Program-made: the position numbers and the translations under genes
Notes under the pieces: model-generated
What the model saw: only the letters and a program-made list of their open reading frames with translations
The model's database searches: none
Told to the model about the DNA's origin: nothing
In this document: piece after piece, positions 1 to 7,024 of the stretch
Position numbering within the stretch: position 1 is the first letter of the stretch
Layout: the number at the start of each line of letters is the position of its first letter
NCBI GenBank assembly: GCA_031284645.1
Contig: JAITXS010000139.1
Span: forward strand, 1-8,576
DNA: 8,576 nt
Reading direction: 5' to 3'
Origin: Spirochaetaceae bacterium
Lineage (GTDB): Bacteria > Spirochaetota > Spirochaetia > Treponematales > Breznakiellaceae

Positions 1-1
1 T

Positions 2-55
2 GTTAAGGAGTTGGAAAAACAGGAACATAAAGACCATATTGGCAATGCGGCTTAA
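2..55 (+). CDS. C-terminal tail of a probable IS-encoded protein (partial, starts before the window)
   Basis: An open frame enters from the left edge and ends at the TAA at 53-55. The last 17 residues are VKELEKQEHKDHIGNAA, a charged, helix-like tail. It sits directly inside what looks like the right terminus of an insertion sequence. By position it would be the last gene of that element (the helper ATPase IstB if the element is IS21-like, otherwise the transposase). The fragment is far too short to assign by itself, so the identification rests only on the neighbouring terminal repeats. The frame could also be fortuitous. Confidence 0.35.
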   Translation, partial: VKELEKQEHKDHIGNAA

Positions 56-61
56 TTCCCT

Positions 62-108
62 AAAGGGGACATTTTCATGTTGGTAAAAAAGGGGACATTT
101 TCACGTTG
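62..108 (+). repeat. Two tandem 21-nt direct repeats (IS subterminal repeats)
   Basis: Positions 62-82 and 88-108 are the same 21-nt sequence, AAAGGGGACATTTTC followed by AYGTTG, with one mismatch (T78 versus C104). The period is 26 bp. They probably serve as transposase binding sites at the end of the insertion sequence. Confidence 0.8.
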
Positions 109-132
109 CGTTGACAAACTGCGGCGTAATTC

Positions 133-161
133 TTGATCATCTTTTTTATATATGTTAAAAT
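133..161 (+). promoter_or_regulatory. Probable sigma-70-type promoter of the rnf operon (extended -10)
   Basis: TTGATC at 133-138 (4 of 6 matches to the -35 consensus) is followed after 17 bp by TAAAAT at 156-161 (5 of 6). TG at 153-154 makes it an extended -10. Transcription would start near 168, giving a leader of about 30 nt before rnfC. A second, weaker combination uses the IS-terminal TTGACA at 111-116 with GATCAT at 135-140 (18-bp spacer). Confidence 0.6.
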
Positions 162-197
162 ACGACATTATATTTTTTATGGAAAAAGAGGCCATTT

Positions 198-1583
198 GTG
201 GTAAAAAAGTGTTCGTTTAAAGGCGGTATCCACATTCCGTATAATAAGGACAGAACAAGCGGAAAAGCTGCGGAACTTGTTCCGTCTCCCAAACAAGTGG
301 TCATTCCGCTTAACCAGCATTTTGGGGTATCGAATAAAGCGATTGTCGCTGTTGGGGATACTGTCAAAAGAGGACAGAAGATAGCCTGCGCTGACGCACC
401 GGTTCCCATGTCTGTTCCGGTTCATGCCTCCATAGCCGGCATCGTAAAAAAAATTGAACCCCGCTTATTGTCAAATAACACAGAGGGAATTTGTATTGTC
501 ATTGAATCGGATCCGTCTGTTTCAGGCGATGAGTTCATGCCGCCGCTTGATCCCTTTAACTGTTCAAAAGATGAAGCTTTTGCCCGCATACAAGAAGCAG
601 GCATAGTTGGCATGGGAGGCGCAGGCTTTCCCGCCCACATCAAAATTGATCCGCCGCCTGAAAAAAAAATTGATTTTATCATAGCCGATGGTGCTGAGTG
701 TGAAGCCTACCTTACCACGGACGAGGCTGCCATCAGGTCAAAGGCAGATGCAATAGTCAACGGATTGGCGATTCTCATGGCGATTAGCGGTGTTAATACC
801 GCGATTATCGGTATGGAAGACAACAAAGCCGATCTCGTGCCCACTCTTGAAAAGGCCATCGAAAACGGAAACTATCCGGGCAGTATCACGGTAAGCCTCT
901 GCCAAACCCGTTATCCGCAAGGCGGTGAAAAATTATTGATCAAGGCACTTACCGGACGGGAAGTACCCTCAGGCGGCCTTCCGGCGGATGCAGGCTGTAT
1001 CGTTCAAAACGTCGGGACCCTCCTTGCGATAAGCGAAGCCTTTACCCTTGGACGCCCGCTTATCAAGCGGGGACTTACCGTCTCAGGCGGTGCCTGCGCT
1101 CACCCGCGGAATATAATCGCGCCCATAGGAACCGTGCTCGGCGATTTTGACCCCGAATACTTTGCCATTGATTACGATAAACTCGATAAAATAATTTTCG
1201 GCGGCCCGATGATGGGCAGCTCTGTTCCCCATGCGAATATCCCGATTCAAAAAAACACATCGGGAATCCTTTTCCTGAGCGCTGCCGAGACTTATACACA
1301 GGAAGAAAACGCCTGTATACGATGCGGCCGCTGCGTCAAAGATTGCAGTATCCGCCTCTATCCGGTACTGATGAATAACGCACTTGAGGCAGGCGATTTT
1401 GAAGAGGCCATGAAAATCGGCCTTTTGGATTGCATTGAATGCGGCTCCTGTACCTTCAATTGCCCCGCACGGATAAGGCTTGTTCAGCGTTTCAGAGTCG
1501 GGAAATTCAAGCTGCGTAATTATCTTGCTGCGAAAAAAGCCCGGGCAGAGGCAAAAGCAGCAGCCTCAAAGCTAAGGAGTTAA
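198..1583 (+). CDS. rnfC: Rnf complex subunit RnfC (NADH/FMN-binding, two 4Fe-4S clusters)
   Basis: RnfC is the cytoplasmic subunit of the Rnf complex, where NAD+ is reduced with electrons from ferredoxin. The 461-residue protein opens with the RnfC N-terminal motif KGGIHIPYNKDRT. It carries the nucleotide/FMN-binding fold with GMGGAGFPAH at residues 138-147 and GAECEAYLTTDE shortly after. Two 4Fe-4S ligand sets lie near the C-terminus: C373, C376, C379, C383 and C412, C415, C418, C422. It ends in a short Ala/Lys-rich tail. The chosen start is GTG at 198, preceded by AGAGG at 187-191 with 6-nt spacing; an ATG at 179 is in another frame and stops after 13 codons. It is the first gene of the operon. 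The C-terminal iron-sulfur motifs separate it from the Na+-pumping NQR subunit NqrA, which lacks them. Confidence 0.96.
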   Translation: MVKKCSFKGGIHIPYNKDRTSGKAAELVPSPKQVVIPLNQHFGVSNKAIVAVGDTVKRGQKIACADAPVPMSVPVHASIAGIVKKIEPRLLSNNTEGICIVIESDPSVSGDEFMPPLDPFNCSKDEAFARIQEAGIVGMGGAGFPAHIKIDPPPEKKIDFIIADGAECEAYLTTDEAAIRSKADAIVNGLAILMAISGVNTAIIGMEDNKADLVPTLEKAIENGNYPGSITVSLCQTRYPQGGEKLLIKALTGREVPSGGLPADAGCIVQNVGTLLAISEAFTLGRPLIKRGLTVSGGACAHPRNIIAPIGTVLGDFDPEYFAIDYDKLDKIIFGGPMMGSSVPHANIPIQKNTSGILFLSAAETYTQEENACIRCGRCVKDCSIRLYPVLMNNALEAGDFEEAMKIGLLDCIECGSCTFNCPARIRLVQRFRVGKFKLRNYLAAKKARAEAKAAASKLRS

Positions 1584-1644
1584 GACCTGTTCGCTTTAAT
1601 AAATAATATGCTGTGTTCTGGTAATAAAATCTGTTTTATTTTTA

Positions 1645-1739
1645 TGAGGGGGAAAGCCTTCCCCCTTGCTCCGAACTTTCAGTTCTACGCAACCCCCTTC
1701 TTCAGGGGCTGCCGCCCCCGAACCCCCGTATCTTGGGGA
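1645..1739. repeat. G/C-rich multi-hairpin palindromic repeat inside the rnf operon
   Basis: The rnfC-rnfD gap holds a run of small inverted repeats. The first pairs GGGGGAA (1648-1654) with TTCCCCC (1659-1665) around a 4-nt loop. The second pairs GAACT (1673-1677) with AGTTC (1681-1685). The third is CCCC (1694-1697) with GGGG (1705-1708), which can alternatively pair GGGGC (1705-1709) with GCCCC (1713-1717). Further C-tracts lie at 1723-1727 and a G-tract at 1736-1739. There is no convincing gene. The structure resembles dispersed palindromic intergenic repeats (REP/MITE-like); whether it is multicopy cannot be seen here. In RNA it could act as a stability or partial termination element between rnfC and rnfD. 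Confidence 0.6.
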
Positions 1740-1806
1740 AAAAGACGGGATTCGGAATGTACCGGTCAAAAAACAAACACAGCATAAAGACACGCACGGA
1801 GAACTC

Positions 1807-1814
1807 TAAGGAGG
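1807..1814 (+). promoter_or_regulatory. Strong ribosome binding site that fixes the rnfD start
   Basis: TAAGGAGG lies 5 nt before the ATG at 1820. The same frame is open further upstream to a TTG at 1733, but that extension has no such site and is made of repeat-derived sequence, so ATG 1820 is preferred. Confidence 0.85.
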
Positions 1815-1819
1815 CAAAC

Positions 1820-2869
1820 ATGGCAGCCAATGAACATAGAACAAAACTTCTTCTTTTACAGTCAAGCCCGCATATAGTGCGCAAAGACGATGTTCCGATG
1901 ATTATGTCACGGGTCGTTATAGCGCTTGTGCCGGTAACCGTATTCGGGGTTTTTAACTTCGGAATCAGCGCCCTGCTTAATGTGGCGGTATCAGTGGCAA
2001 GCGCGGTCATAGGCGAAGCACTGTTTCGCCGTATCACCAAGCAGGAGCTCCGCATCAAAGATTGCTCAGCCTTGGTAAGCGGCCTGCTGCTCGCCCTGGT
2101 AATTCCCCCGTCAACCCCGTTGTGGATGACGGCACTTGGTTCTCTTTTTGCCGTAATCGTGGCAAAAGAACTATTCGGCGGAATCGGCGCGAATGTGTTT
2201 AATCCCGCACTGGCCGGACGGGCTTTTCTTTTAATGAGCTTTCCGGCGGCCCTTACCACATGGGTAAAACCCGGCGGTATATACAGCCCGTTTTATCAAT
2301 TCGCGGGCAGCGGGATTGTGGACGGCGCAACAACGGCAACCCCGCTGGGCATAGCCAAAGTGGGCCTTGACGGAATAAGCGGAGTAACTCAGCTTATCGC
2401 CGAAATGACCGGCGGCAGGAGCATAACGCAAACCCTGTTTTTGGGCACTCACGCAGGCTGCATAGGTGAGACATCAATTTTGTTGATTTTGCTCGGCGGA
2501 GTCTTCCTGCTGGTCACAAAAACCATAGACTGGCGGGCACCGGCGGCAATGATCGCAAGCGGATTCATCGCTTCTGCGGCTTTTGGTATGGGGCCGCTTA
2601 GCTCACTGCTTTCCGGCGGCCTTGTGTTCGGGGCGGTATTCATGTGCACGGATTACACGACAACGCCGGTAAGCAGCGCGGGAAAACTGATTTTCGGTTT
2701 GGGTGCGGGACTTATTACTATAGTTATCAGAAAATACGGCAACTATCCTGAAGGCGTCATGTTCAGTATTCTTATTATGAACGCATGTACACCCTTTTTG
2801 AATAAGCTCTTACGCAAAAAATACGGCTTTGTTCCGGTAAAAAAACCGGCAGTAGGGGGCGCAAAATGA
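1820..2869 (+). CDS. rnfD: Rnf complex membrane subunit RnfD (covalent FMN)
   Basis: RnfD is an integral membrane subunit that carries a covalently bound FMN and is thought to lie on the ion-translocating path. From ATG 1820 the protein has 349 residues, normal for the family. After a short polar N-terminus containing the family motif SSPHI (residues 15-19), it is a run of hydrophobic helices. The flavin-attachment motif D168-G-A-T171-T-A-T-P-L matches the [SD]-G-x-T form used for phosphoester-linked FMN, with T171 the expected acceptor. The TGA overlaps the rnfG ATG by 4 nt (ATGA), so translation is probably coupled. NqrB is the homologue in NQR, but the neighbouring rnfB and rnfC settle the identity as Rnf. 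Confidence 0.96.
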   Translation: MAANEHRTKLLLLQSSPHIVRKDDVPMIMSRVVIALVPVTVFGVFNFGISALLNVAVSVASAVIGEALFRRITKQELRIKDCSALVSGLLLALVIPPSTPLWMTALGSLFAVIVAKELFGGIGANVFNPALAGRAFLLMSFPAALTTWVKPGGIYSPFYQFAGSGIVDGATTATPLGIAKVGLDGISGVTQLIAEMTGGRSITQTLFLGTHAGCIGETSILLILLGGVFLLVTKTIDWRAPAAMIASGFIASAAFGMGPLSSLLSGGLVFGAVFMCTDYTTTPVSSAGKLIFGLGAGLITIVIRKYGNYPEGVMFSILIMNACTPFLNKLLRKKYGFVPVKKPAVGGAK

Positions 2870-3495
2870 AAGACATGGTAACGATGGTGCTGTCTCTTAT
2901 TATCTTTGCAACGGTGGCCTGTGTCGGATTAGCCTTTGTTTATGACGGCACAAAAGATCAGATCGCGTTAAACAAAACCGAAAAACTCACCAAGGCCCTT
3001 AGCCAGATATTTTCCGGCGCGGAATTTACGGAAGCTCAGGGAAATATCGCATCAGACGGCGTAAGTTTCGGAACATCCGAATTTAAGCCGGCTTATACTG
3101 CCTCGCGGGACGGGAAGATTGTCGGAATCGCTTTAATTGTATCAAAAACCGGTTTTAGTGATATTGTAACAGCCCTTGTCGGGGTAGGAAGCGATGGAAA
3201 AATTGCCGGCGTACGGATTTTACAAAATACCGATACCCCAGGTCTCGGGGCAAATGCATCTTCTCCGGCTTACTTTATTGATAAACCCAAAAATACAACA
3301 ACTTTTTTTGGTCAGTTTAAGGGCATGTCCGTAAATACCCCTATCAAGGTAAGGCAAGACGGCGGCGATGTTACCGCGATAACAGCGGCAACGATTACCA
3401 GCAGAGTCGTTGCGCTTCTGGTTGACAGAGCTGCCAAAGCAGGAAGCGTTTGGCTTTCGGAAAACGGAATCACCGGAAACGGAGGGGCAAAATGA
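2866..3495 (+). CDS. rnfG: Rnf complex subunit RnfG (covalent FMN, periplasmic domain)
   Basis: RnfG is anchored by one N-terminal membrane helix (about residues 5-27) and carries a covalent FMN in an FMN-binding domain outside the membrane. The 209-residue length is typical. The domain shows TDTPGLGANAS and, further on, VTAITAATITSRVV. The attachment motif usually written S/T-G-A-T-x-T appears here as T173-A174-A175-T176-I-T, so T176 is the expected flavin acceptor and the usual Gly is Ala. The ATG lies in the 4-nt overlap with rnfD and is preceded by a GGGGG tract at 2855-2859. The TGA overlaps the rnfE start in the same way. NqrC is the NQR homologue. Confidence 0.95.
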   Translation: MKDMVTMVLSLIIFATVACVGLAFVYDGTKDQIALNKTEKLTKALSQIFSGAEFTEAQGNIASDGVSFGTSEFKPAYTASRDGKIVGIALIVSKTGFSDIVTALVGVGSDGKIAGVRILQNTDTPGLGANASSPAYFIDKPKNTTTFFGQFKGMSVNTPIKVRQDGGDVTAITAATITSRVVALLVDRAAKAGSVWLSENGITGNGGAK

Positions 3496-4127
3496 AAAAT
3501 TTTTGGAAAATATTTGTCAACGGTCTTGTTAATGAAAACCCCCTGTTAATTCTGATGATAGGGCTTTGTTCCAGTCTTGCCGTAACGACCAGCGTATCAA
3601 ACGGACTTGGCATGGGACTGTCAATGACTTTTGTCCTTTTAATGTCGGAACTCGTTATCGGCATATTCAAAAAACTGATACCATCCTCGGTGCGTATTCC
3701 GGTTTTTATTATTGTCATTGCCGCCTTTACCACTGTTATTGATTATGTATTACAGGCGTACTTCCCCGCACTTTCCGAGAGCATGGGGCTTTTTATTCCG
3801 CTTATCGTGGTAAACTGTATTATTATGGGACGTGTTGAGGCTTATGCTTCAAAACAGCCCCTTATCAATATAATTCCCGACGGACTTGGTATGGGATTGG
3901 GGTATACATGGGTACTTGCCGCGATTTCGCTTGTACGCGAGCTGCTTGGCAACGGATCCATTCTTGGCATTAATGTATTAGGGAATAATTATATACCAAT
4001 TCTTTTCTTTGCGCTGCCGCCCGGCGGCTTTTTAGTCTTTGGCCTTTTTATCAGTTTTGGTCTTTTCCTTAAAGCGCGTCTTAACTCAGGTCCAATAAAC
4101 CGGGATAAAATGGGGTGTTGTTCATGA
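3492..4127 (+). CDS. rnfE: Rnf complex membrane subunit RnfE
   Basis: RnfE is a small, wholly hydrophobic subunit that pairs with its paralogue RnfA in the membrane. The protein has 211 residues from ATG 3492. GGAGGGG at 3481-3487 sits 4 nt before this ATG, and the ATG overlaps the rnfG stop by 4 nt, which favours it over an in-frame TTG at 3450. The N-terminus NGLVNENPLLILMIGLCSSLA and later IPLIVVNCIIMGRVEA are characteristic. C26 and C109 fall where structures of the related NqrD/NqrE place the ligands of an intramembrane iron-sulfur cluster shared between the two subunits. NqrD is the NQR homologue. Confidence 0.95.
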   Translation: MKNFWKIFVNGLVNENPLLILMIGLCSSLAVTTSVSNGLGMGLSMTFVLLMSELVIGIFKKLIPSSVRIPVFIIVIAAFTTVIDYVLQAYFPALSESMGLFIPLIVVNCIIMGRVEAYASKQPLINIIPDGLGMGLGYTWVLAAISLVRELLGNGSILGINVLGNNYIPILFFALPPGGFLVFGLFISFGLFLKARLNSGPINRDKMGCCS

Positions 4128-4699
4128 ATTTATTTTCAATCTTTTTTAAGGCTGTTTTAAGCGATAATATTGTTTTGATGAGCTTCCTTGCGCTCTGTCC
4201 TTTTATCGGTATGTCAAGCGATACGAATAAATCAATGGGTATGGGCTTGGCTGTTACCTTTGTAACGGTTCTTGCAAGCTGCGTAACCTGGCCCATCTAC
4301 CGTTTTGTCCTTGAACCGCTTGGCTTGGTTTTTTTGCAGACGCTTGGTTTTATTCTGGTTATAGCCTCTCTGGTTCAGCTTGTAGAATTCTATCTTAAAA
4401 AATGCGTACCCGGCCTCTATAGCTCAATGGGCATCTATCTTGCACTGATTACAACGAATTGCGCGATTCTTTATGTCACGCTTAATGCGATTTCCCGTGA
4501 GTATAGTTTTCTTGAGTCCCTGGTCTACGCATTTGGGGTTGCAATCGGCTTTCTTTTGGCCCTGCTTCTCCTTGCCGGTATACGCAGTAGAATCAGGGCA
4601 AGTCCCGTCCCTTCTTTTATGAAAGGTGCTCCGATTCTTTTTGTTGCATCGGCGTTGCTCTCCATGGCCTTTATGGGCTTTGCAGGCTTGGTAAAGTGA
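4124..4699 (+). CDS. rnfA: Rnf complex membrane subunit RnfA
   Basis: RnfA is the partner of RnfE: a hydrophobic protein of 191 residues from ATG 4124, predicted to have about six membrane helices inserted in opposite topology to RnfE. Diagnostic stretches are SDNIVLMSFLALCPFIG near the N-terminus and LITTNCAILYVTL in the middle. C25 and C113 are the probable half-set of ligands for the cluster shared with RnfE. The ATG overlaps the rnfE TGA by 4 nt and has a GGGGTG site at 4112-4117; a TTG three codons upstream is less likely. rnfB follows after 7 nt. NqrE is the NQR homologue. Confidence 0.95.
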   Translation: MNLFSIFFKAVLSDNIVLMSFLALCPFIGMSSDTNKSMGMGLAVTFVTVLASCVTWPIYRFVLEPLGLVFLQTLGFILVIASLVQLVEFYLKKCVPGLYSSMGIYLALITTNCAILYVTLNAISREYSFLESLVYAFGVAIGFLLALLLLAGIRSRIRASPVPSFMKGAPILFVASALLSMAFMGFAGLVK

Positions 4700-4706
4700 G
4701 GTCAAG

Positions 4707-5528
4707 ATGAACACAATCTTATTAACAGCTATTTTTGCAGCGTCTCTTACCCTGATTTTGGGTGTTCTTTTAGGAATTTTCCGCAAAGTCTTTCATGTGG
4801 AAAGCGATGTGCTTGTCTCTTTGATCCGTGAAACGCTTCCCGGTGCAAACTGCGGAGCCTGCGGTTTCCCGGGTTGCGATGGTTTCGCCGCCGCTGTTTC
4901 CGCGAAAGAAGCGGAACCGGACAAGTGTACGGTTTCCGATGCAAAGAGCACAAAAAAAAGAGCCGAGCTTGTTGGTTCCAATGCGGATATTGTCCCCCTT
5001 ATGGTTGTTCTTGCCTGTAGGGGCAGCCGCGATCGGGCACAAGAAAAAGGTATCTATACCGGAGAGAAAAATTGCCGCGGCGCGAAAATCGCGTCTCAGG
5101 GTGTCAAACTATGCTCGTGGGCCTGTATAGGCTTTGGCGATTGCATCACGGTTTGTCAATTCGGTGCCATCACAATGGGAGAAAACGGCCTTCCTTTTAT
5201 TGACCGGACAAAATGTACCGGATGCGGAATGTGCGCCGCAGAATGTCCTCAGCTTCTCCTTAAAATCGTACCTCGGGATAGAGAGGGAGTAATCGCCCTC
5301 TGTCAGAACCGGAACCCGATAAGGGCACAGATACGCAAAAACTGTGCGGCAGGATGTATAAAATGCGGGATTTGTGTTAAAAAATGTCCGAATCAGGCAA
5401 TTGAAATTATTAATGGTATTCCGGAAATAGATTACAAAAAATGCTCCTCCTGTGGTCTTTGTGTGGGAGTTTGTCCTGCGGGCACGCTCAGGGAGCTTAA
5501 AACTCTTAATCGGGTAGATTACACTTAA
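4707..5528 (+). CDS. rnfB: Rnf complex ferredoxin-type subunit RnfB (about five 4Fe-4S clusters)
   Basis: RnfB is the electron entry point that oxidises reduced ferredoxin at the cytoplasmic face. The 273-residue protein has one N-terminal membrane helix (about residues 4-25). A 4Fe-4S domain follows, with ANCGACGFPGCDGF and ligands C49, C52, C57, C74. Then come two ferredoxin-like modules: C136/C140/C146/C150 with C170/C173/C176/C180, and C217/C220/C223/C227 with C246/C249/C252/C256. This gives one plus two pairs, so about five clusters. That is the long form seen in anaerobes rather than the short proteobacterial form. GAGG at 4698-4701 serves as the ribosome binding site. The 5-nt gap to the next gene suggests co-transcription. 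Confidence 0.95.
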   Translation: MNTILLTAIFAASLTLILGVLLGIFRKVFHVESDVLVSLIRETLPGANCGACGFPGCDGFAAAVSAKEAEPDKCTVSDAKSTKKRAELVGSNADIVPLMVVLACRGSRDRAQEKGIYTGEKNCRGAKIASQGVKLCSWACIGFGDCITVCQFGAITMGENGLPFIDRTKCTGCGMCAAECPQLLLKIVPRDREGVIALCQNRNPIRAQIRKNCAAGCIKCGICVKKCPNQAIEIINGIPEIDYKKCSSCGLCVGVCPAGTLRELKTLNRVDYT

Positions 5529-5533
5529 TTTTG

Positions 5534-6907
5534 ATGAACAACAATAGCAAAGCAATGTGCGAGGAAGCCCTCGCTTGTCTTGCCGGACTTTCGATTTTTT
5601 CAGCTTTGAAAAAAAAACCGATAGTGCGGTTTTTTAAAAAAATTCTTCTTCAAGTAGTAAATGACACTATTGATCCGCTTAAACTGATTCAGGCGTGGGC
5701 TGAATTTACAGGTGTCTTTGCGCGGGATAATCCTGACAAGACGTTTTATATGTATTGGCTTGATCTTGTTCTTGCCGATGAAAATACCTTTACCTTATGC
5801 GCCGAGCGGGGTCAATTCGATGAAAATTCGCTTTTGTCTTCGTTGACCCGAAGCGACCTCCGCCGTCTTTCAATAATCGGTGATTTTGATATCCCTATGC
5901 TTGCCCTCTTTATTGCTGATATCTTGTGGAAAGCAGATTACCGCGATAGTGCGCAGCTTATTGAAGAAGGAGTGCGCTCTTTAGGGGAGCTTAGGCTGTA
6001 TAATGAAAAACTTTCGATTAATACCTTTCCTTACACGGTTTTGCAAACGCAAAATATACGGGATTTTGCGAATTTCCTCAAAGAACACGGGGCCGGTGAA
6101 CTTGCACGGCATACTTTTTTTTCATGGAAGGAGAACCAGGGGCTGGTTCCGGCAAGAAACCCCGACACGATTACCCTTGATGACCTGAGCGACTATGAAG
6201 AACAGCGGCGGATTGTTGTCGATAACACGATCCGCTTTCTCGAAGGCAAAGGTGAAGTGAATAATATCCTTCTTTACGGAGACAGGGGAACAGGTAAAAG
6301 TGCGACAGTCAAGGCGATCTGTAATAGTTTTTCCTCCCGCGGCCTGCGTCTTGTTGAGCTTCATAAACAGGATATGAGTCAATTGACCTGTATCCTCTCA
6401 ACACTCGCCTCCCGTGGCCTGCGTTTTGTGCTTTTTATTGACGATCTTTCTTTTGAAAGTCAAAATGATTCGTATAACAGCTTAAAGGCTCTTCTTGAAG
6501 GCGGCATTGAGGCAAAACCGGGAAATATTGTCATATATGCAACAAGCAACCGCCGTCATTTAGTAAAAGAACAGGTACAAGACAGACCGGACAGCACGGC
6601 GTTTGCGGCAAGTATCAAAACAGGTGATATGCGGGCATTCGATACAATGCAGGAACAACTTTCTCTTGCCGACCGTTTCGGTCTTACGGTCATCTTTGCC
6701 ATGCCCTCACAGGATGATTATCTGAGAATTGCCGAATTCATTGCTGAACGGCGCGGCCTCTTGCACAAAGACAGCCCGACAAGCAATTTAAAACATTTTC
6801 GGGAAGGTGCCCTGAAATGGGAACGCTGGTTTAACGGACGCTCACCCAGAACAGCACGACAGTATGTTGACTGGTTCTCCGGCGGCGGCGGCTTCCCCTG
6901 GGAATAA
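5534..6907 (+). CDS. AAA+ ATPase of the DUF815 family, function unknown, last gene of the rnf cluster
   Basis: A 457-residue protein with no assigned biochemical role. The N-terminal 230 residues or so are alpha-helical in character and not recognised. The C-terminal half is a clear DUF815 P-loop domain: Walker A GDRGTGKS at residues 249-256, Walker B FIDDL with D303-D304, sensor-1 motif ATSNRRHLV at 336-344, and LSLADRFG with D380-R381, which is highly typical of this family. The C-terminus is glycine-rich. No signal peptide or membrane helix is evident, so it is probably cytoplasmic. It starts 5 nt after rnfB on the same strand. No good Shine-Dalgarno site precedes ATG 5534 (or the TTG just before it), so translation may depend on coupling to rnfB. 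Linkage to Rnf function is inferred from position only. Confidence 0.9.
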   Translation: MNNNSKAMCEEALACLAGLSIFSALKKKPIVRFFKKILLQVVNDTIDPLKLIQAWAEFTGVFARDNPDKTFYMYWLDLVLADENTFTLCAERGQFDENSLLSSLTRSDLRRLSIIGDFDIPMLALFIADILWKADYRDSAQLIEEGVRSLGELRLYNEKLSINTFPYTVLQTQNIRDFANFLKEHGAGELARHTFFSWKENQGLVPARNPDTITLDDLSDYEEQRRIVVDNTIRFLEGKGEVNNILLYGDRGTGKSATVKAICNSFSSRGLRLVELHKQDMSQLTCILSTLASRGLRFVLFIDDLSFESQNDSYNSLKALLEGGIEAKPGNIVIYATSNRRHLVKEQVQDRPDSTAFAASIKTGDMRAFDTMQEQLSLADRFGLTVIFAMPSQDDYLRIAEFIAERRGLLHKDSPTSNLKHFREGALKWERWFNGRSPRTARQYVDWFSGGGGFPWE

Positions 6908-6931
6908 TGTCTTAAACCGCGTCACTCCTGT

Positions 6932-6960
6932 ACGCCGCTCAAAGAAGGAGCGCGGCGTTT
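6932..6960 (+). terminator. Possible intrinsic terminator after the rnf-DUF815 cluster
   Basis: ACGCCGC (6932-6938) pairs with GCGGCGT (6952-6958), and TC (6939-6940) can pair with GA (6948-6949) across a 2-nt bulge. The stem is strong, but only three T residues follow before an A, so termination may be inefficient. It lies 24 bp after the ATPase stop, where an operon end is expected. Confidence 0.5.
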
Positions 6961-7024
6961 ACCGGTATGTTTCGATCAAAAAGACATGAACGCCCATGCT
7001 GCCTTGAAAATAGTGCCGGAACGT

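Larger units (their letters stand above)
1..116 (+). mobile_element. Right end of an insertion sequence, probably IS21-like (partial)
   Basis: Two near-identical copies of a sequence built on GGGGACATTTTCA lie in tandem just after a short protein tail, and the segment closes with TTGACA at 111-116. Multiple internal copies of a terminal repeat and ends of the form TG...CA are typical of the IS21 family, and the GGGGACATTTTCA-type repeat is one I associate with such elements. The rest of the element lies to the left of the window. Family assignment is from pattern memory; another IS family with subterminal repeats remains possible. The boundary at 116 is inferred from the CA end. Confidence 0.55.

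Noticed and set aside
179..220. Possible 13-codon leader peptide beginning with ATG at 179
   Set aside because: It overlaps the rnfC start in another frame, and the site AGAGG lies within it and serves the GTG at 198. Nothing suggests attenuation.
1596..1793. Minus-strand open frame of 65 residues in the rnfC-rnfD gap
   Set aside because: Its sequence is translated palindromic repeat (Gly/Pro/Ala-rich) with no family resemblance and no supporting ribosome binding site.
1733..1819. 29-residue upstream extension of RnfD from a TTG
   Set aside because: It has no ribosome binding site at the TTG, whereas a near-perfect TAAGGAGG precedes ATG 1820 and the protein from there has normal length and N-terminus.
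1702..2259. Long minus-strand open frame opposite rnfD (185 residues)
   Set aside because: It lies antisense to a clear rnfD, has no recognisable domain, and is explained by the codon pattern of the plus-strand gene.
4424..4786. Minus-strand open frame of 120 residues across rnfA/rnfB
   Set aside because: It is antisense to two firmly identified genes and has an arbitrary basic composition.
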